Notes: generated by a model from the letters alone, not told the origin. A stretch of 55,167 nucleotides of DNA from CAZCTC01 sp964501335 (GCA_964501335.1 CAZCTC010000053.1:1-55167), one strand, 5' to 3'. Counted from the stretch's first letter, positions 16,678 through 26,482 are shown. Translations and numbers: made by a program.

Positions 16678-18456
16678 TCATCCGATCTGCCGCGCCTGCA
16701 TCCGCGCATACAGCCCATCCAGCGCCAGCAGCTCCTTATGCGCCCCGATCTCCACAATCCGCCCCTCATCCAACACCACAATCCGATTGGCATTCCGCAC
16801 TGTCGAAAGCCGGTGCGCCACTACAAAGGTCGTCCGCCCCTGCATCAACCGCTCCAACGCCTCCTGCACCAGCGCCTCCGACTCCGCATCCAGCGCCGAA
16901 GTCGCCTCATCCAGGATCAACACCCGCGGATCGCGGATCAGCGCCCGGGCAATCGCCAGCCGCTGCCGCTGCCCGCCGGAGAGATTGGCCCCCCGCTCCC
17001 CGATCCGTGTATTCCACCCTTCCGGCAACTTCTGCACAAAATCCAGCGCATTCGCATCGCGCAGAGCATCCTCGACCCGGGCCTCGCTCACCGACGGCAT
17101 CCCGTAAGTGATGTTCTCCTTCACCGTTCCATCGAAAAGCACGCTCTCCTGCGGCACCACGGAAAGAAACCGCCGATAGGTCCGCAGATCCAACCGCTCC
17201 ATATCCTGCCCGTCGATCAGAATCCGACCGCTGGAAGGCCGGGTAAAGCCGATCACCAGGTTGAGAATGGTCGATTTCCCCGCGCCCGAAGGTCCCACCA
17301 GCGCAATGGTCTCGCCCGGGCGAACCTGAAGCGAGAAATCCTGCACCGCCGCCGTTTCGCTCTCGCCGTAACTGAAAACCACCTTCTCAAACTGGAACTC
17401 CCCCCGCACTTTGGAAATAGCCGCTTTACCCGCATTCTGCTCCAGATCGGGAGATTCCAACACCTCGCCGATCGACCGGATCGATTCAAAACCCTTGGTC
17501 GCTACCGGCGCCAGATTGACCAAAATCAACACACAGCCGGTCAGCGAACCGAAATAACTGGAAAGCATCACCACATCGCCGGTTGTAATGGGCGCCCAGC
17601 CGGTGTACGAAGCCCAGGCCGCCCCCGCCAGACAGAGTACATTGAAGATATTGTACGAAGCCCAGGCCACCGCCCCGAAAAGGGCATTGGTCGAATCCAA
17701 CTCCAGCCCGGCGTGACGCACTTCGACCAGCGTCTTCCCCACCCGCTCCAGTTCGTCCTGCTCCAGCCCGTGGGCCCGGGTGATCGGAATGAGATTGGTC
17801 ATCTCGGCCACCCGCGCCGCCATCCGTTCCAGCTCCCGCCGGAACTGTTGATTGCGCTCGGCCAGAGAGCCGCGCAACGTTCCCACCAGCGCCGCCGCCA
17901 GCGGAATCGTCAACAGAAAGATAGGCAAAAAAACCGGCGCCCGCATCCCGGTGATGATCAATGCCCCGACCAGGGTACTCACCGCCGCCAGCCCGCCGTC
18001 GGCAAACTGCCGGATCATCTGCTCTACGGCCTCCACATCGCGCACGATCTTGGCCTGCAACGCCCCCGGACTGACCCGGTGATAGTACCCGACAGAGAGT
18101 TCCTGGAGCCGCCGGCAAAGCGCCGCCCGCAGCTGCAACTCCACCGAGCGCACCGCCAGACTCAAACAGCGCACATAGAGAAAATTCAACGGCACATTGA
18201 GCGCCAGCAGCGCCACCAACAGCAGCGCATTGAACCAGAGTTCGCCGATCTCTTTGCGCTGAACCAGCACATCGATGATATTGGCCGTGAGCAGCGGCAT
18301 AATCCAGACCGGACTGTGCTTGATCACAAAAACCACCACCGCCGTCGCCATCCGGCCCCGTTCCGATTCAAAAAGATACCAGAGGGTCCGGAGCGGATGT
18401 TCCCCCTGGTATTGATGTTCGCCCGGGCTCAGTTTGGGCATGTCGCGTTCAGCCAT
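16678..18456 (-). CDS. ABC exporter, fused permease and ATPase
   Basis: 592 residues with an N-terminal six-helix membrane domain (about 30-320) and a C-terminal ATPase: Walker A LVGPSGAGKST, signature LSGGQRQRLAIARAL, Walker B VLILDEATSALD, switch AHRLSTVRNA. Half-transporter of the MsbA/LmrA type; it would act as a homodimer or with a paralogue elsewhere. It sits between GH5 and beta-mannosidase genes and its start lies 24 bases after an intercistronic hairpin, so it is probably read with the cluster. Its cargo is unknown; it cannot supply ATP hydrolysis for the sugar importer because the domain is fused. Confidence 0.9.
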   Translation of the reverse strand: MAERDMPKLSPGEHQYQGEHPLRTLWYLFESERGRMATAVVVFVIKHSPVWIMPLLTANIIDVLVQRKEIGELWFNALLLVALLALNVPLNFLYVRCLSLAVRSVELQLRAALCRRLQELSVGYYHRVSPGALQAKIVRDVEAVEQMIRQFADGGLAAVSTLVGALIITGMRAPVFLPIFLLTIPLAAALVGTLRGSLAERNQQFRRELERMAARVAEMTNLIPITRAHGLEQDELERVGKTLVEVRHAGLELDSTNALFGAVAWASYNIFNVLCLAGAAWASYTGWAPITTGDVVMLSSYFGSLTGCVLILVNLAPVATKGFESIRSIGEVLESPDLEQNAGKAAISKVRGEFQFEKVVFSYGESETAAVQDFSLQVRPGETIALVGPSGAGKSTILNLVIGFTRPSSGRILIDGQDMERLDLRTYRRFLSVVPQESVLFDGTVKENITYGMPSVSEARVEDALRDANALDFVQKLPEGWNTRIGERGANLSGGQRQRLAIARALIRDPRVLILDEATSALDAESEALVQEALERLMQGRTTFVVAHRLSTVRNANRIVVLDEGRIVEIGAHKELLALDGLYARMQARQIG

Positions 18457-18479
18457 GGATCTCCTTTGATGAAGAGAAT

Positions 18480-18524
18480 TTTTGTATTATTTCGCGCGCC
18501 TTCGGCGCGCGAAATAATACAAAA
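18480..18524. terminator. Intercistronic 21-bp hairpin
   Basis: Perfect stem TTTTGTATTATTTCGCGCGCC and complement, loop TTC, between the GH5 stop (18547) and the exporter start (18456). Only 24 bases remain before the start codon, leaving no space for an independent promoter. Confidence 0.7.
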
Positions 18525-18546
18525 GCTATTTTATCTCTTCTCTGCG

Positions 18547-19539
18547 TTACTGCCGGTTCATCACCATCAAATCCAACAGCTCCCGATCCACCTGGAAACC
18601 GTGAAACAGCTCATACCGCGCGCCGGAGCGACCATGTCCCACAATCCCGAAAGGCCCCTCAAATTCCCACAACGCAAAGCCCCAGCCAAACTCCTTAAAA
18701 CAGCCGAAAAGATCGGCAAACCAGCGCAGCGCCACCGCATTGGGCGTCCGATTGAAACAGCCGCACTCGCCGATATGAACCGGCACCCCCAACGCCGCCA
18801 CCTCCCGCCAGGGCTGATAGAATTCCCGCAGCGCCGCCCGGTTCCAGACCCGTCCATTCCAATCCAGTTCGGGATAGGTCGGCTCAACGAGTCCCGCATG
18901 GCCGTCCCACCAATCCGCCTGATAATGGCTCACCGCCATCGGCTGATATCCACGCCCGCTGTGCAACACCCCCAAATCCGCCAGTTCCGGCATCGCCAGA
19001 TTGCCGCCGTCCAACCCATCGATAGCAATCGGCCGCGCCGGATCGATCGCCCGCACCGCCGCCGCCACCCGCCGGATCAACGCGGCATGATTATCGCGGG
19101 TCAGACCGTACTGCCCGATCCCCGCCGGCTCATTGACCAGATCGAAGCTCAACGCCTCCGCCGGCACGCCCTGATAGCGTCGCGCCCACATCTCCCACAG
19201 AAAAACAAAAGCATCCTGCGCCTCCGCATCCAGCCAGAGATTATGCCGTTCCAGATCGTTGCGGTTGATACAATAGCCGGGCGCCCGGTGCAAATTGAGG
19301 CTCAGATGGAGACCGCGAACCCGGCAGGCCTCCAGAATGCGATCCAGACAACTGAAAACCGTCTCATCGGGATGAAAATAATCGAAATCCCGCGTCCAGA
19401 AACGATAATCCGTAGGAATACGGACAAAATTAAATCCCTGTTCGGCCAGAAAATCCAGCGCCCGCTCATTCGGCTCCTGAGGCAGCCGCCCCGGCCCCCA
19501 GGAAAAAAGCCATTGGAAGTTAAACCCGTAGTAAAGCAT
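18547..19539 (-). CDS. Intracellular GH5 glycosidase
   Basis: 330 residues, a single TIM barrel. NFVRIPTDYRFWT (37-49) and LHLSLNLHRAPGY are GH5 core strands; acid/base Glu137 lies in FDLVNEPAG and nucleophile Glu258 in VHIGECGCFN. The N-terminus is not a signal peptide, so it works on imported oligosaccharides. Endo-mannanase, exo-mannosidase or beta-glucosidase activities all occur in GH5; the surrounding genes favour manno- or glucomanno-oligosaccharides. It follows the 2-epimerase gene in the direction of transcription. Confidence 0.88.
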   Translation of the reverse strand: MLYYGFNFQWLFSWGPGRLPQEPNERALDFLAEQGFNFVRIPTDYRFWTRDFDYFHPDETVFSCLDRILEACRVRGLHLSLNLHRAPGYCINRNDLERHNLWLDAEAQDAFVFLWEMWARRYQGVPAEALSFDLVNEPAGIGQYGLTRDNHAALIRRVAAAVRAIDPARPIAIDGLDGGNLAMPELADLGVLHSGRGYQPMAVSHYQADWWDGHAGLVEPTYPELDWNGRVWNRAALREFYQPWREVAALGVPVHIGECGCFNRTPNAVALRWFADLFGCFKEFGWGFALWEFEGPFGIVGHGRSGARYELFHGFQVDRELLDLMVMNRQ

Positions 19540-19550
19540 CGTAATCCTCC

Positions 19551-19660
19551 AGAAGTAGACAGTAGACAGGTTTCAGTAGACAGCGAAACTCATCAACCAC
19601 GCCTCACTTGAAAAACAAAGACGTTGCTGTCTACTGTCTACTTTCTACTGTCTACTCTCT
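19551..19660. repeat. Inverted GTAGACAGTAGACAG / CTGTCTACTGTCTAC repeat
   Basis: AGTAGACAGTAGACAG near 19554 is mirrored by CTGTCTACTGTCTACT near 19627. The same CTGTCTACT motif recurs at 13439, 13699, 20981, 28960 and 44442, always between genes. Confidence 0.7.
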
Positions 19661-20879
19661 CTAATATTTCCAGACAGGCCCGGGCATGGTGATAGGGACA
19701 CTCCCAGGGCCCCGCCTTAAAATAATCCGGATAGGGCACCCCCTCCCGATTCAACACCTTAAACCAATCCCCGTTGACCCGATCCACCATATGACCGGTA
19801 ATGAATTCCCACGCCCCGGCCGCCGCCTCCGCAAAAAGCGGATCACCCGAAATCTGCCACGCATTGAAAAAGCCCACCATCGCCTCAGCCTGCGGCCACC
19901 AATGCTTATCGTAACGATGCGGATCATCGCAGTTGCCCTCGTAAATCAACGCCCCATCGGGCTCCAGCCCTTCAACCCGCACCGCCTCCGCCAGCTGTAA
20001 CGCCGCCAGCTTCACCTTCGCCAGCAGGGTCACATCGCCCAACACCTCCGCCGCCTCGACCAGCAGCCAGCTGCCTTCGATATCGTGCCCGTAGGAGAAA
20101 ACCGGCGCAAGCGACCGCCAATCGTCGTCGAAAAAGAGCCGGAAATGGCGCGTCTCCGGATCGATCACCCGCAGCAGAAAGATTTCGATCAGTTCACGCA
20201 CCCGCTTTTGCAGTCCTTCATCCGGCCAGACCCGCAGCAGATTGGTATAGGCCTCCATCACATGCAACAGCGTATTCATCGATTTGGTCGCCCAGAGATC
20301 CTTCTCGCTCAACCGGGGATCGGCCGGCTCACCCCACACACGGCTGCACCCTTCCCGATTGCCCCCATAGATCGGATCGATCGTATGGGCATCGATCAAA
20401 GCATAAAGGCGGCACGCCAGATCCAAACTGGCACCATCCCCCGTCGCCCGGTAATATTCGACCAGCCCGTAAATCGCAAAGGACTGCGCATAAGTATGCT
20501 TGCGATCCTCGACCGGCTGCCCCTCTGCATTTACCGACCAGTAAACGCCGCCATATTCCGTATCCCAGAAAACCCGCATCAGATAATCCCGCGCATAATC
20601 GGCCGTAGCCCGATAAACCGGGTCGGCAAAACGACGATAGGCCGCCGAAAAGGTCCAGAGCAGCCGGGCACAGAGGACTGCCGAACGGGGGACATCGTTG
20701 AAGATCTTTAAATCGTTGGAGAGGGCGCCGTAAAAGCCGCCATGGACGGGGTCCATCGTCCGGGTGCTCCAAAACGCAAGGATGTTGCCGCGCAATTCCT
20801 GTTCGATTTCCCGCGACCAGCGCTGACACCGGCCCGTCTGATCGACCATGGAGGATGGGATCGCAGTTGAAGGTTCCAT
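19638..20879 (-). CDS. Cellobiose/mannobiose 2-epimerase-like (AGE superfamily)
   Basis: 413 residues, usual length for cellobiose 2-epimerases. Signatures: LRGNILAFWSTRTMDPVHGGFYGALS (N-terminal helix region), EYGGVYWSVNAEGQPVEDRKHTYAQSFAIYGL, WATKSMNTLLHVMEAYTNLLRVWPD and KHWWPQAEAMVGFFNAW, which supply the two catalytic His of the family. The enzyme converts the reducing-end mannose of beta-1,4-mannobiose to glucose, or glucose of cellobiose to mannose. Together with GH130 this reproduces the mannobiose to mannosylglucose to mannose-1-phosphate route established in Bacteroides fragilis. No signal peptide. Confidence 0.88.
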   Translation of the reverse strand: MEPSTAIPSSMVDQTGRCQRWSREIEQELRGNILAFWSTRTMDPVHGGFYGALSNDLKIFNDVPRSAVLCARLLWTFSAAYRRFADPVYRATADYARDYLMRVFWDTEYGGVYWSVNAEGQPVEDRKHTYAQSFAIYGLVEYYRATGDGASLDLACRLYALIDAHTIDPIYGGNREGCSRVWGEPADPRLSEKDLWATKSMNTLLHVMEAYTNLLRVWPDEGLQKRVRELIEIFLLRVIDPETRHFRLFFDDDWRSLAPVFSYGHDIEGSWLLVEAAEVLGDVTLLAKVKLAALQLAEAVRVEGLEPDGALIYEGNCDDPHRYDKHWWPQAEAMVGFFNAWQISGDPLFAEAAAGAWEFITGHMVDRVNGDWFKVLNREGVPYPDYFKAGPWECPYHHARACLEILERVDSRK

Positions 20880-20918
20880 GTAACTAAGATTCTCCCTGAT
20901 CTATAGATGATTTATTTG

Positions 20919-20960
20919 TTTATGAATTCGCGCGCCTCAGAAGGCGCGCGAATTCATAAA
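20919..20960. terminator. Intercistronic 19-bp hairpin
   Basis: TTTATGAATTCGCGCGCCT with perfect complement and loop CAGA, between the GH5-like lipoprotein stop (20990) and the epimerase start (20879). Confidence 0.7.
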
Positions 20961-20989
20961 TTTTCCTTCCGGCAGATTTCTCTTGCTGT

Positions 20990-22864
20990 CTACTGTCTAC
21001 TTTCTACTTTAAACGCCAGATCCCGGTCGAAATCCGGCACGACAACGACCGCCACGCCCCCCGTCACCGTGATCGTCTCCGTCGCGCCCCACGTCGCCGT
21101 TTGTGGATCAAACCAGGAAAGATTATACCCTCCATCCTGCAATCCATTTAGCGTCACGGTCAGCCCCGACCGCACCGCCGGCGCGAACTTCCAATCCGCC
21201 GTGACCAGCTTATCGCGCAGCGCCTTCTCATAAGCCTGCTGCGCCCCCTGAATCGTATAATCGCTGCTGTGCAGCCAGCCCAAGACGCGCGTCTCATTCT
21301 GCAACAACAACGCCGTCGCCCCGCCGGCCGGCACCATTCCTCGCGTCGGCGTGAGCACTGCCGGCTCCTCGCCCCTGAAAAACTCCGCCGGCCCCCGGTA
21401 CTGCCCCCATTGATCCAACGGATCGATGTAATTGTCCCACCACCAGAGCATCCCGGTCCCGGCAAAGCCGCTGAACGGCGCCGCCCAGAGCCCGGTGTGC
21501 AAATGGATCGGCTCCTGGCTGTAAGGATTGGCCTCGCCGCTCGCTGAAGTCCCGAACTCGCCCATCAACACCGGCTTATCCGGCGCCACCTCCATAAAAG
21601 CCTGGTAGGCCGCCGGCAAAGTCTGCGCCAGATTCCGCCCGCTGTAATCGTGCAGCTGCGCGATCTGCAACTCCGGCGCATTCCAGATCCCCGCCGCCCC
21701 GCCCGAGGTCGAATGGGTGATCAGATGTTGATAGGGGTCGACGGTCTGTAAATAAGCGGTCATCTCCGTCAACCAGGGGCGCAGCTCCGCCTCCGCAATC
21801 GGCGTCCAGTTGATCTCGTTCCACCATTCCCAGGCAAAAAGGGCGGGAGAGGCCGCCCAACGCGCCCCAATATAGCGCAGCCGCCGCTTGAAATAATCCC
21901 GGGCCGTCGGATCGGTCACAAAATCCTGGGGATTCTGCAACGGCCCGCCCAACGCCGCGTTATAAGGATTGTCGGACCATTCTGGATTGGTCTGCGTATT
22001 GAAAGCCCCATGGTTGATCAGACAGAGCATCACGGTGACGCCCCGCGCTTCCGCCAGCGCAAAGACCTGATCGAGCAGCCAGGCCTGCTTCAACCGCATC
22101 GAATAGTTTCCCAGCCCGGTATCCTTCCACTCCAGGCCGAAGGACCAGGAGGCCATCCAGACCCGCACCAGATTACCGCCGTTCGCGCTGAAACGGTCCA
22201 GCCAGCGGGTGTAGTCGGCCAGTACATCCCCGGTCGACCAGGAGAGGTTCACGCCGACCGGAAAATAGAAACTCCCATCGTCGTAAGCGAAATAACGCGG
22301 ATTCTCCGGATGGATCCGGACAAAACCGGGGGCCGCCGGATCCTCCGCCACCGTCAACGTCACCGGCTCGCTCTGCAAGTCTGGCTGCGCCAGCCGCGCC
22401 TGGGCCGTCCACTCGCCCGCCGCGCCGGGATTGAACCGCACCCGCCAGCCCGGCTCGTCCACCGGGAGCAACGTCGCCGGATCGAACGCCTGATACCAGA
22501 AGGCCGGCACCGCCACCGCTTCCCCTTGCGGAGAAGTAAAAGTCACCCAAAGATCGGCCTCAGCCGGATCGAAAGGATTGGCAAAGACGCCGTCGGTTTC
22601 CACCGCCAGCTCCAACCGGGCCCGCATCAACGGCTCCGGCGTGACCGGTTTTAGCGCCAGCCGGGTCGCCGCTTTTGCCGGGGACAGCGTGGGCGGGGGC
22701 ATCAAGGTCGGAGCCGAAGTAGCGGTCGGCGCCGCCGGAGTGGAAGTCGGCGTCTCAGTCGGAACCGGCACCGCCGGCGGAGCAGTACAGGCGACCAGAA
22801 CCGAAAGCAGCAGACAAAAACTCACCGTACCATGCAGGAATGAAATCCATGCCGCCTTTGGCAT
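20990..22864 (-). CDS. Secreted lipoprotein with DUF5060-like domain and GH5-type barrel
   Basis: 624 residues. Lipobox LLSVLVAC (Cys26), then a Pro/Thr/Ala linker to about residue 75. Residues 80-175 are a beta-sandwich resembling DUF5060 (NPFDPAEADLWVTFTSP, WRVRFNPGAAGEWTA). The barrel begins near 185 (YFAYDDGSFYFPVGVNLSW); acid/base Glu350 lies in FAWEWWNEINW and nucleophile Glu436 in PVLMGEFGTS. A small C-terminal beta domain follows (about 520-624). An outward-facing endo-acting enzyme, probably endo-beta-mannanase judging from the cluster, is most likely. It starts 3 bases after the MalG-type permease stop, so it belongs to the importer operon. Confidence 0.82.
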   Translation of the reverse strand: MPKAAWISFLHGTVSFCLLLSVLVACTAPPAVPVPTETPTSTPAAPTATSAPTLMPPPTLSPAKAATRLALKPVTPEPLMRARLELAVETDGVFANPFDPAEADLWVTFTSPQGEAVAVPAFWYQAFDPATLLPVDEPGWRVRFNPGAAGEWTAQARLAQPDLQSEPVTLTVAEDPAAPGFVRIHPENPRYFAYDDGSFYFPVGVNLSWSTGDVLADYTRWLDRFSANGGNLVRVWMASWSFGLEWKDTGLGNYSMRLKQAWLLDQVFALAEARGVTVMLCLINHGAFNTQTNPEWSDNPYNAALGGPLQNPQDFVTDPTARDYFKRRLRYIGARWAASPALFAWEWWNEINWTPIAEAELRPWLTEMTAYLQTVDPYQHLITHSTSGGAAGIWNAPELQIAQLHDYSGRNLAQTLPAAYQAFMEVAPDKPVLMGEFGTSASGEANPYSQEPIHLHTGLWAAPFSGFAGTGMLWWWDNYIDPLDQWGQYRGPAEFFRGEEPAVLTPTRGMVPAGGATALLLQNETRVLGWLHSSDYTIQGAQQAYEKALRDKLVTADWKFAPAVRSGLTVTLNGLQDGGYNLSWFDPQTATWGATETITVTGGVAVVVVPDFDRDLAFKVESRQ

Positions 22865-22867
22865 CCC

Positions 22868-23767
22868 CTACCCCTTCAACCCGGCGCTGGCCACGCTTTC
22901 GATGAACTGCTTCTGGAACGACAGGAAAACGATCACGGCCGGCAGGGAGATCAACAACGAAGCCACCATCAACACGCCCATATTCTGCGGCGCCCCGGCC
23001 AGATTGGTATTCAACTGCGAAAGCGCCACCGGCAAGGTCTGATGCCCCAGATCCTGCACCACGATCAACGGCCAGACAAAGTTGTTCCATTCGTTCAAAA
23101 TAATGGTGATCGAAACAGCCGCCAGCGCCGGCCCGATCAACGGCAGAATCATCCGCCACCAGATCTGCCACTCATTGGCGCCGTCGATACGCGCCGCATC
23201 GAGCAGATCGTTAGGAATGGTCATAATATACTGACGCAAGAAGAAAAAAGCCATCGCTTTGGGCAGCGCCGGAATGATCAACGCCAGAAAAGTGTAGTTG
23301 GGATCGAGCCAGCCGAACTGCTTGATCGTCAAGAAATTAGGGATGAAATTGACCTGCCACGGTACCATCATCGAAGCCAGGATAATAATAAACAGCAGGT
23401 TCCGCCCCGGAAATTCATGTTTGGCGATCACATAGGCCGCCAGCGAGCAGAGCAACAGACTGATCAGGGTGATCGAACCGGTGATAAAGAGACTGTTCAG
23501 GAAAAAGGTGCCGAAACGCAACGGCGCTCCTTCAAAACGCTGGAAGAGGCCCAGCGCGCTGTTGGGCTCATAAGGTGTGGGATCGTAAAAATTGTTCAGG
23601 GTCGGCTGAGTCACAATAAAGGAAGGCGGATTCTTAGAAAGTTCCGCCGTCGGCTTGAAAGCGCTGATCACCATCCAGTAATAGGGCATAAACATGGTGA
23701 GCGCCAGCAAATAAAAGGGCACCCGCAGCAAAATTCCCTTCCAGTCTAAACGGCTTTCTCCTATCAT
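22868..23767 (-). CDS. ABC sugar importer permease, MalG type
   Basis: 299 residues with six membrane helices and the EAA loop LDAARIDGANEWQIWWRMILPLIGP, which docks the ATPase. The second permease of the CUT1 class; it is 12 bases downstream of its partner permease. Translocates oligosaccharides, here presumably manno-oligosaccharides. No ATPase gene is present in the window, so a shared MsmK/UgpC-like ATPase encoded elsewhere is expected. Confidence 0.92.
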   Translation of the reverse strand: MIGESRLDWKGILLRVPFYLLALTMFMPYYWMVISAFKPTAELSKNPPSFIVTQPTLNNFYDPTPYEPNSALGLFQRFEGAPLRFGTFFLNSLFITGSITLISLLLCSLAAYVIAKHEFPGRNLLFIIILASMMVPWQVNFIPNFLTIKQFGWLDPNYTFLALIIPALPKAMAFFFLRQYIMTIPNDLLDAARIDGANEWQIWWRMILPLIGPALAAVSITIILNEWNNFVWPLIVVQDLGHQTLPVALSQLNTNLAGAPQNMGVLMVASLLISLPAVIVFLSFQKQFIESVASAGLKG

Positions 23768-23779
23768 TTCGGCCTCCTT

Positions 23780-24724
23780 TTACGCCTGATCCGATTCGTT
23801 GGCGCGGCCCACGCGCAAATTGATCAATGAAAACAACACAATGATCCCAAAAATGATCCAGGCGATGGCCGAAGCGTAGCCCATCTGGAATCGACCGAAA
23901 GCCCGATAATAGAGATACAGAACGGGGAAGAGCGCCGAATCCAAAGGCCCGCCGACATTTTCCACCGTAGAAAAAACGATATAGCTGGTATCGAAGGTCT
24001 GGAAAGCCCCGATAATGCCGGTAATCAACACATAAATAAAGGTCGGGCGCAGCAGCGGGATGGTGATATACCAGAGACGCCGGACCCCATCGGCCCCATC
24101 GATCGCGGCCGCTTCGGTCAGTTCCCGTGGAATTCCTTGCAAACCTGCCAGGAAAAAGATCATCGACATCCCGACCCCGCCCCATACCGCGATCAAAATG
24201 ATAATGGGAACGGCCAGCGGAGCCGTTGAAAGCCAGTTGATCGACGGCAGCCCCAGCCAATGGCGAACCGTATTGGCCAGGCCGAAATCCTCGCCGTTGA
24301 AAATCCAGCGCCAGATGGCCCCCGTCGAAACCGAACTGGTCACCGCCGGCAGGAAAAAGAGCGTGCGCAGCACCTGATTCATCCGGCCCTGCTGCCGGAA
24401 AACCAACGCCAGTGTCAGCCCCAGCACCGTATTCAACGCAACGGAGCCAAGGACAAAAAGGACTACATTGGCCATCGCTTTCTGAAACCGCGTATCCTGG
24501 AGCACGTCGAGATAGTTTTGAACCCCGATAAATTCCGGCGGTTTGATCAATGTGTATTTCGTCAGACTGAGATAGCCCGATTGCAGAATCGGCCAGACGA
24601 CGAAAATGGCGAAAAGGATCAAAAAGGGCGCCAGCATCGAATAAGAATTCATCCAGCTTCGCCATTGCGTCCGGGAAGCCTGCCGGCGAGCTTTTACATT
24701 CACAGTTTGAGTTACAGAGGCCAT
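23780..24724 (-). CDS. ABC sugar importer permease, MalF type
   Basis: 314 residues, six membrane helices starting at YSMLAPFLILFAIFVVWPI, with EAA loop LTEAAAIDGADGVRRLWYITIPLLRP. CUT1-class partner of the downstream permease and the upstream binding protein. A basic 25-residue N-terminal tail precedes the first helix. Separated from the binding-protein gene by a repeat-filled gap of 320 bases. Confidence 0.92.
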   Translation of the reverse strand: MASVTQTVNVKARRQASRTQWRSWMNSYSMLAPFLILFAIFVVWPILQSGYLSLTKYTLIKPPEFIGVQNYLDVLQDTRFQKAMANVVLFVLGSVALNTVLGLTLALVFRQQGRMNQVLRTLFFLPAVTSSVSTGAIWRWIFNGEDFGLANTVRHWLGLPSINWLSTAPLAVPIIILIAVWGGVGMSMIFFLAGLQGIPRELTEAAAIDGADGVRRLWYITIPLLRPTFIYVLITGIIGAFQTFDTSYIVFSTVENVGGPLDSALFPVLYLYYRAFGRFQMGYASAIAWIIFGIIVLFSLINLRVGRANESDQA

Positions 24725-25044
24725 GGCACACTCCTCATTAATAAAAAGCCCCTGTTTTCAGCGGCTTCAGAAAGCCGCCGAAAACATGAATAAAAAAACA
24801 ACTATTCCCCTGCTTCGCACTGCGCGTCGTTTCTTACTTCTGGGATCAAAGGCGGCCACACCGGGCCGCCCCTACAAAAGGCCCTCTGATGTAGGGGCGC
24901 CCCTGTGTGGGCGCCCTTCGCCCCTGCGTGGGCGCCCCAAACCGGCCCTGTTAAACCATCTCGGGCGTGTCCCATCCCTTATGAGCGCAAAAACACAGGC
25001 TTTTTCCTCTGCGCCCCCGGCGCTCTGGCAATGCTACGGAAAAA
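24725..25044. repeat. 320-base spacer with composite repeats inside the importer operon
   Basis: A plus-oriented hairpin (24753-24786, loop CAGA, one A-C mismatch) with shortened tail runs into a module (TTCTGGGATCAAAGGCGGCCAC, CTCTGATGTAGGGGCG; 24838-24990) that is also found inside the 7035-7269 element. Several GGGCGCCC inverted pairs are present. No gene seen. It splits the binding-protein and permease genes and may lower permease expression. Confidence 0.65.
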
Positions 25045-26355
25045 CTACGGCTTCAAAGCGGCATCCATGGCAGCCGCGCCCGTATCCAAAGCCTTCTGCG
25101 GATCGGCCCCATTCAAAATCACTTCCTGGATCGCCTGCTCCAGCGTCTTGCTGGACTCTTCCCAGCCCAGGCAGTTCGGCGGCCCCATCGAATCGAGCAG
25201 CGTGACGCGAATCGCATCGACGGTCGAAGGCGCAGCCTGGATCTTGTCCACATAGTTGACCGACGGCGGGATATAGACCACATTCAGGCTCTTGGCCATG
25301 GCCGACATCGCCGCAATGGTCTCATCCGTGTAGATCGAGCGGATAAACTGCATCGCCACATCGGCGTTCTTGGAGTAGGACATAATCCCCATCACCCGGC
25401 CGCCGATGAAAGAAGTCCGCTTGCCGGAAGGCCCCGCGGGCAGGGGCGCCAGCGCCCACTTGCCGGCGATTTCAGGATGGCTGATATCGAGCCCGCCGGC
25501 CACCCAGGAGCCGGAAATTCCCAGAGGATAGTCGCCCGTAGCCAGGCCGGTTTCCATGTCGGGAGAAGCATCGGTCGGGAACTTATACTTGGTATAGAGA
25601 TCGGCAAAGAACTTCAGCGAAGTCAGACCCTCAGGGCTGTTGACGGTAGCCTTGGTGCAGCCGGAATCATAGAGGGAACCGCCGGCGGCATAGAGGAAGT
25701 TGAAATATTGCAGCCACTGGGTATTGCCCCACTGCAACAGACCGCCCTTCTTGCCGGCCGCCTGCAATTTCTCCAGAGCAGCGGTATATTCTTCCCAGGT
25801 CGCGGGCGCCTTATCGGAGCCGGTGACTTCCTTCAGAACATCAGGGCGATAGTACATCATCATCGTGGTCAGATCCCACTGCACGCCGTACACTTCGCCC
25901 TCGGGAGACTTGATCGAAGCCATGACCTGCGGGTGCGCGATCTTCTCGATCTCAGCTTCCAGTTCGGGATATTGGGCCTTCATATCGATCATGCCGCCCA
26001 GCTTGCCGAATTCAATCCCCCAGGAAAGCCCGCCGGTGATGATGTCGGGACCGGTGCCGCTGGTCGCCGCCGCCAGCATCTTGGCATGAGCATCGCTCCA
26101 GGAGATCGGCTGGATCTCAACCGTGACATTGGGATGCTTCGCCATAAAAAGCCGGGCCGCTTCGCCCAGGATCTTGACATCATTGTCGTCGCCGGTAGAC
26201 CAGAGCACCAGTTTAACCGGCTCATTGGAAACCGCAGCCTCAGTCGCATTTCCCCCCGTCGCCGGGGCCGCGGTCGGAGCGCCGCAGGCAGGCAACACCA
26301 CCATGATCAGAGCCAACAAAGCAAACAACACCATCTTGAACAGATTGCGGTTCAT
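25045..26355 (-). CDS. ABC sugar-binding lipoprotein, CUT1 class
   Basis: 436 residues. Signal ends in VVLPAC (Cys24) with an Ala/Thr/Pro linker. Domain features of extracellular sugar-binding proteins: VKLVLWSTGDD, KHPNVTVEIQPISWSDAHAKMLAAATSGTGPDI, ATWEEYTAALEKLQAAGKKGG and GAAAMDAALKP at the end. It captures oligosaccharides, presumably manno-oligosaccharides, for the two permeases downstream. An AT-rich perfect inverted repeat at 26388-26403, just above the RBS (GGAGAGG), is a candidate operator. Confidence 0.92.
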   Translation of the reverse strand: MNRNLFKMVLFALLALIMVVLPACGAPTAAPATGGNATEAAVSNEPVKLVLWSTGDDNDVKILGEAARLFMAKHPNVTVEIQPISWSDAHAKMLAAATSGTGPDIITGGLSWGIEFGKLGGMIDMKAQYPELEAEIEKIAHPQVMASIKSPEGEVYGVQWDLTTMMMYYRPDVLKEVTGSDKAPATWEEYTAALEKLQAAGKKGGLLQWGNTQWLQYFNFLYAAGGSLYDSGCTKATVNSPEGLTSLKFFADLYTKYKFPTDASPDMETGLATGDYPLGISGSWVAGGLDISHPEIAGKWALAPLPAGPSGKRTSFIGGRVMGIMSYSKNADVAMQFIRSIYTDETIAAMSAMAKSLNVVYIPPSVNYVDKIQAAPSTVDAIRVTLLDSMGPPNCLGWEESSKTLEQAIQEVILNGADPQKALDTGAAAMDAALKP

Positions 26356-26387
26356 CGATCCTCTCCTTTGAATAACTTAATTTACTT

Positions 26388-26403
26388 TTTAAAACATTTT
26401 AAA
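26388..26403 (-). promoter_or_regulatory. AT-rich palindrome, candidate operator of the binding-protein gene
   Basis: TTTAAAACATTTTAAA: 7-bp arms around a 2-base centre, 33 bases above the start codon. It resembles the TTTTAATTAAAA site at the regulator gene (28672-28683). Operator function is inferred. Confidence 0.4.
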
Positions 26404-26482
26404 TTGAAATCAGGGCGATTAAAAACAGTCCGGACGGCGCACCTCCTCCTCGAAATTAAGCTGACTGAATAAATTTAGAAAA

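Noticed and set aside
16738..19611. Long plus-strand frame of 957 codons
   Set aside because: Opposite strand of the ABC exporter and GH5 genes, His/Arg/Pro-rich, no recognisable domain.
24838..24990. Small coding gene in the importer spacer
   Set aside because: The frame is built from the GTAGGGGCG repeat module that recurs elsewhere in non-coding spacers.
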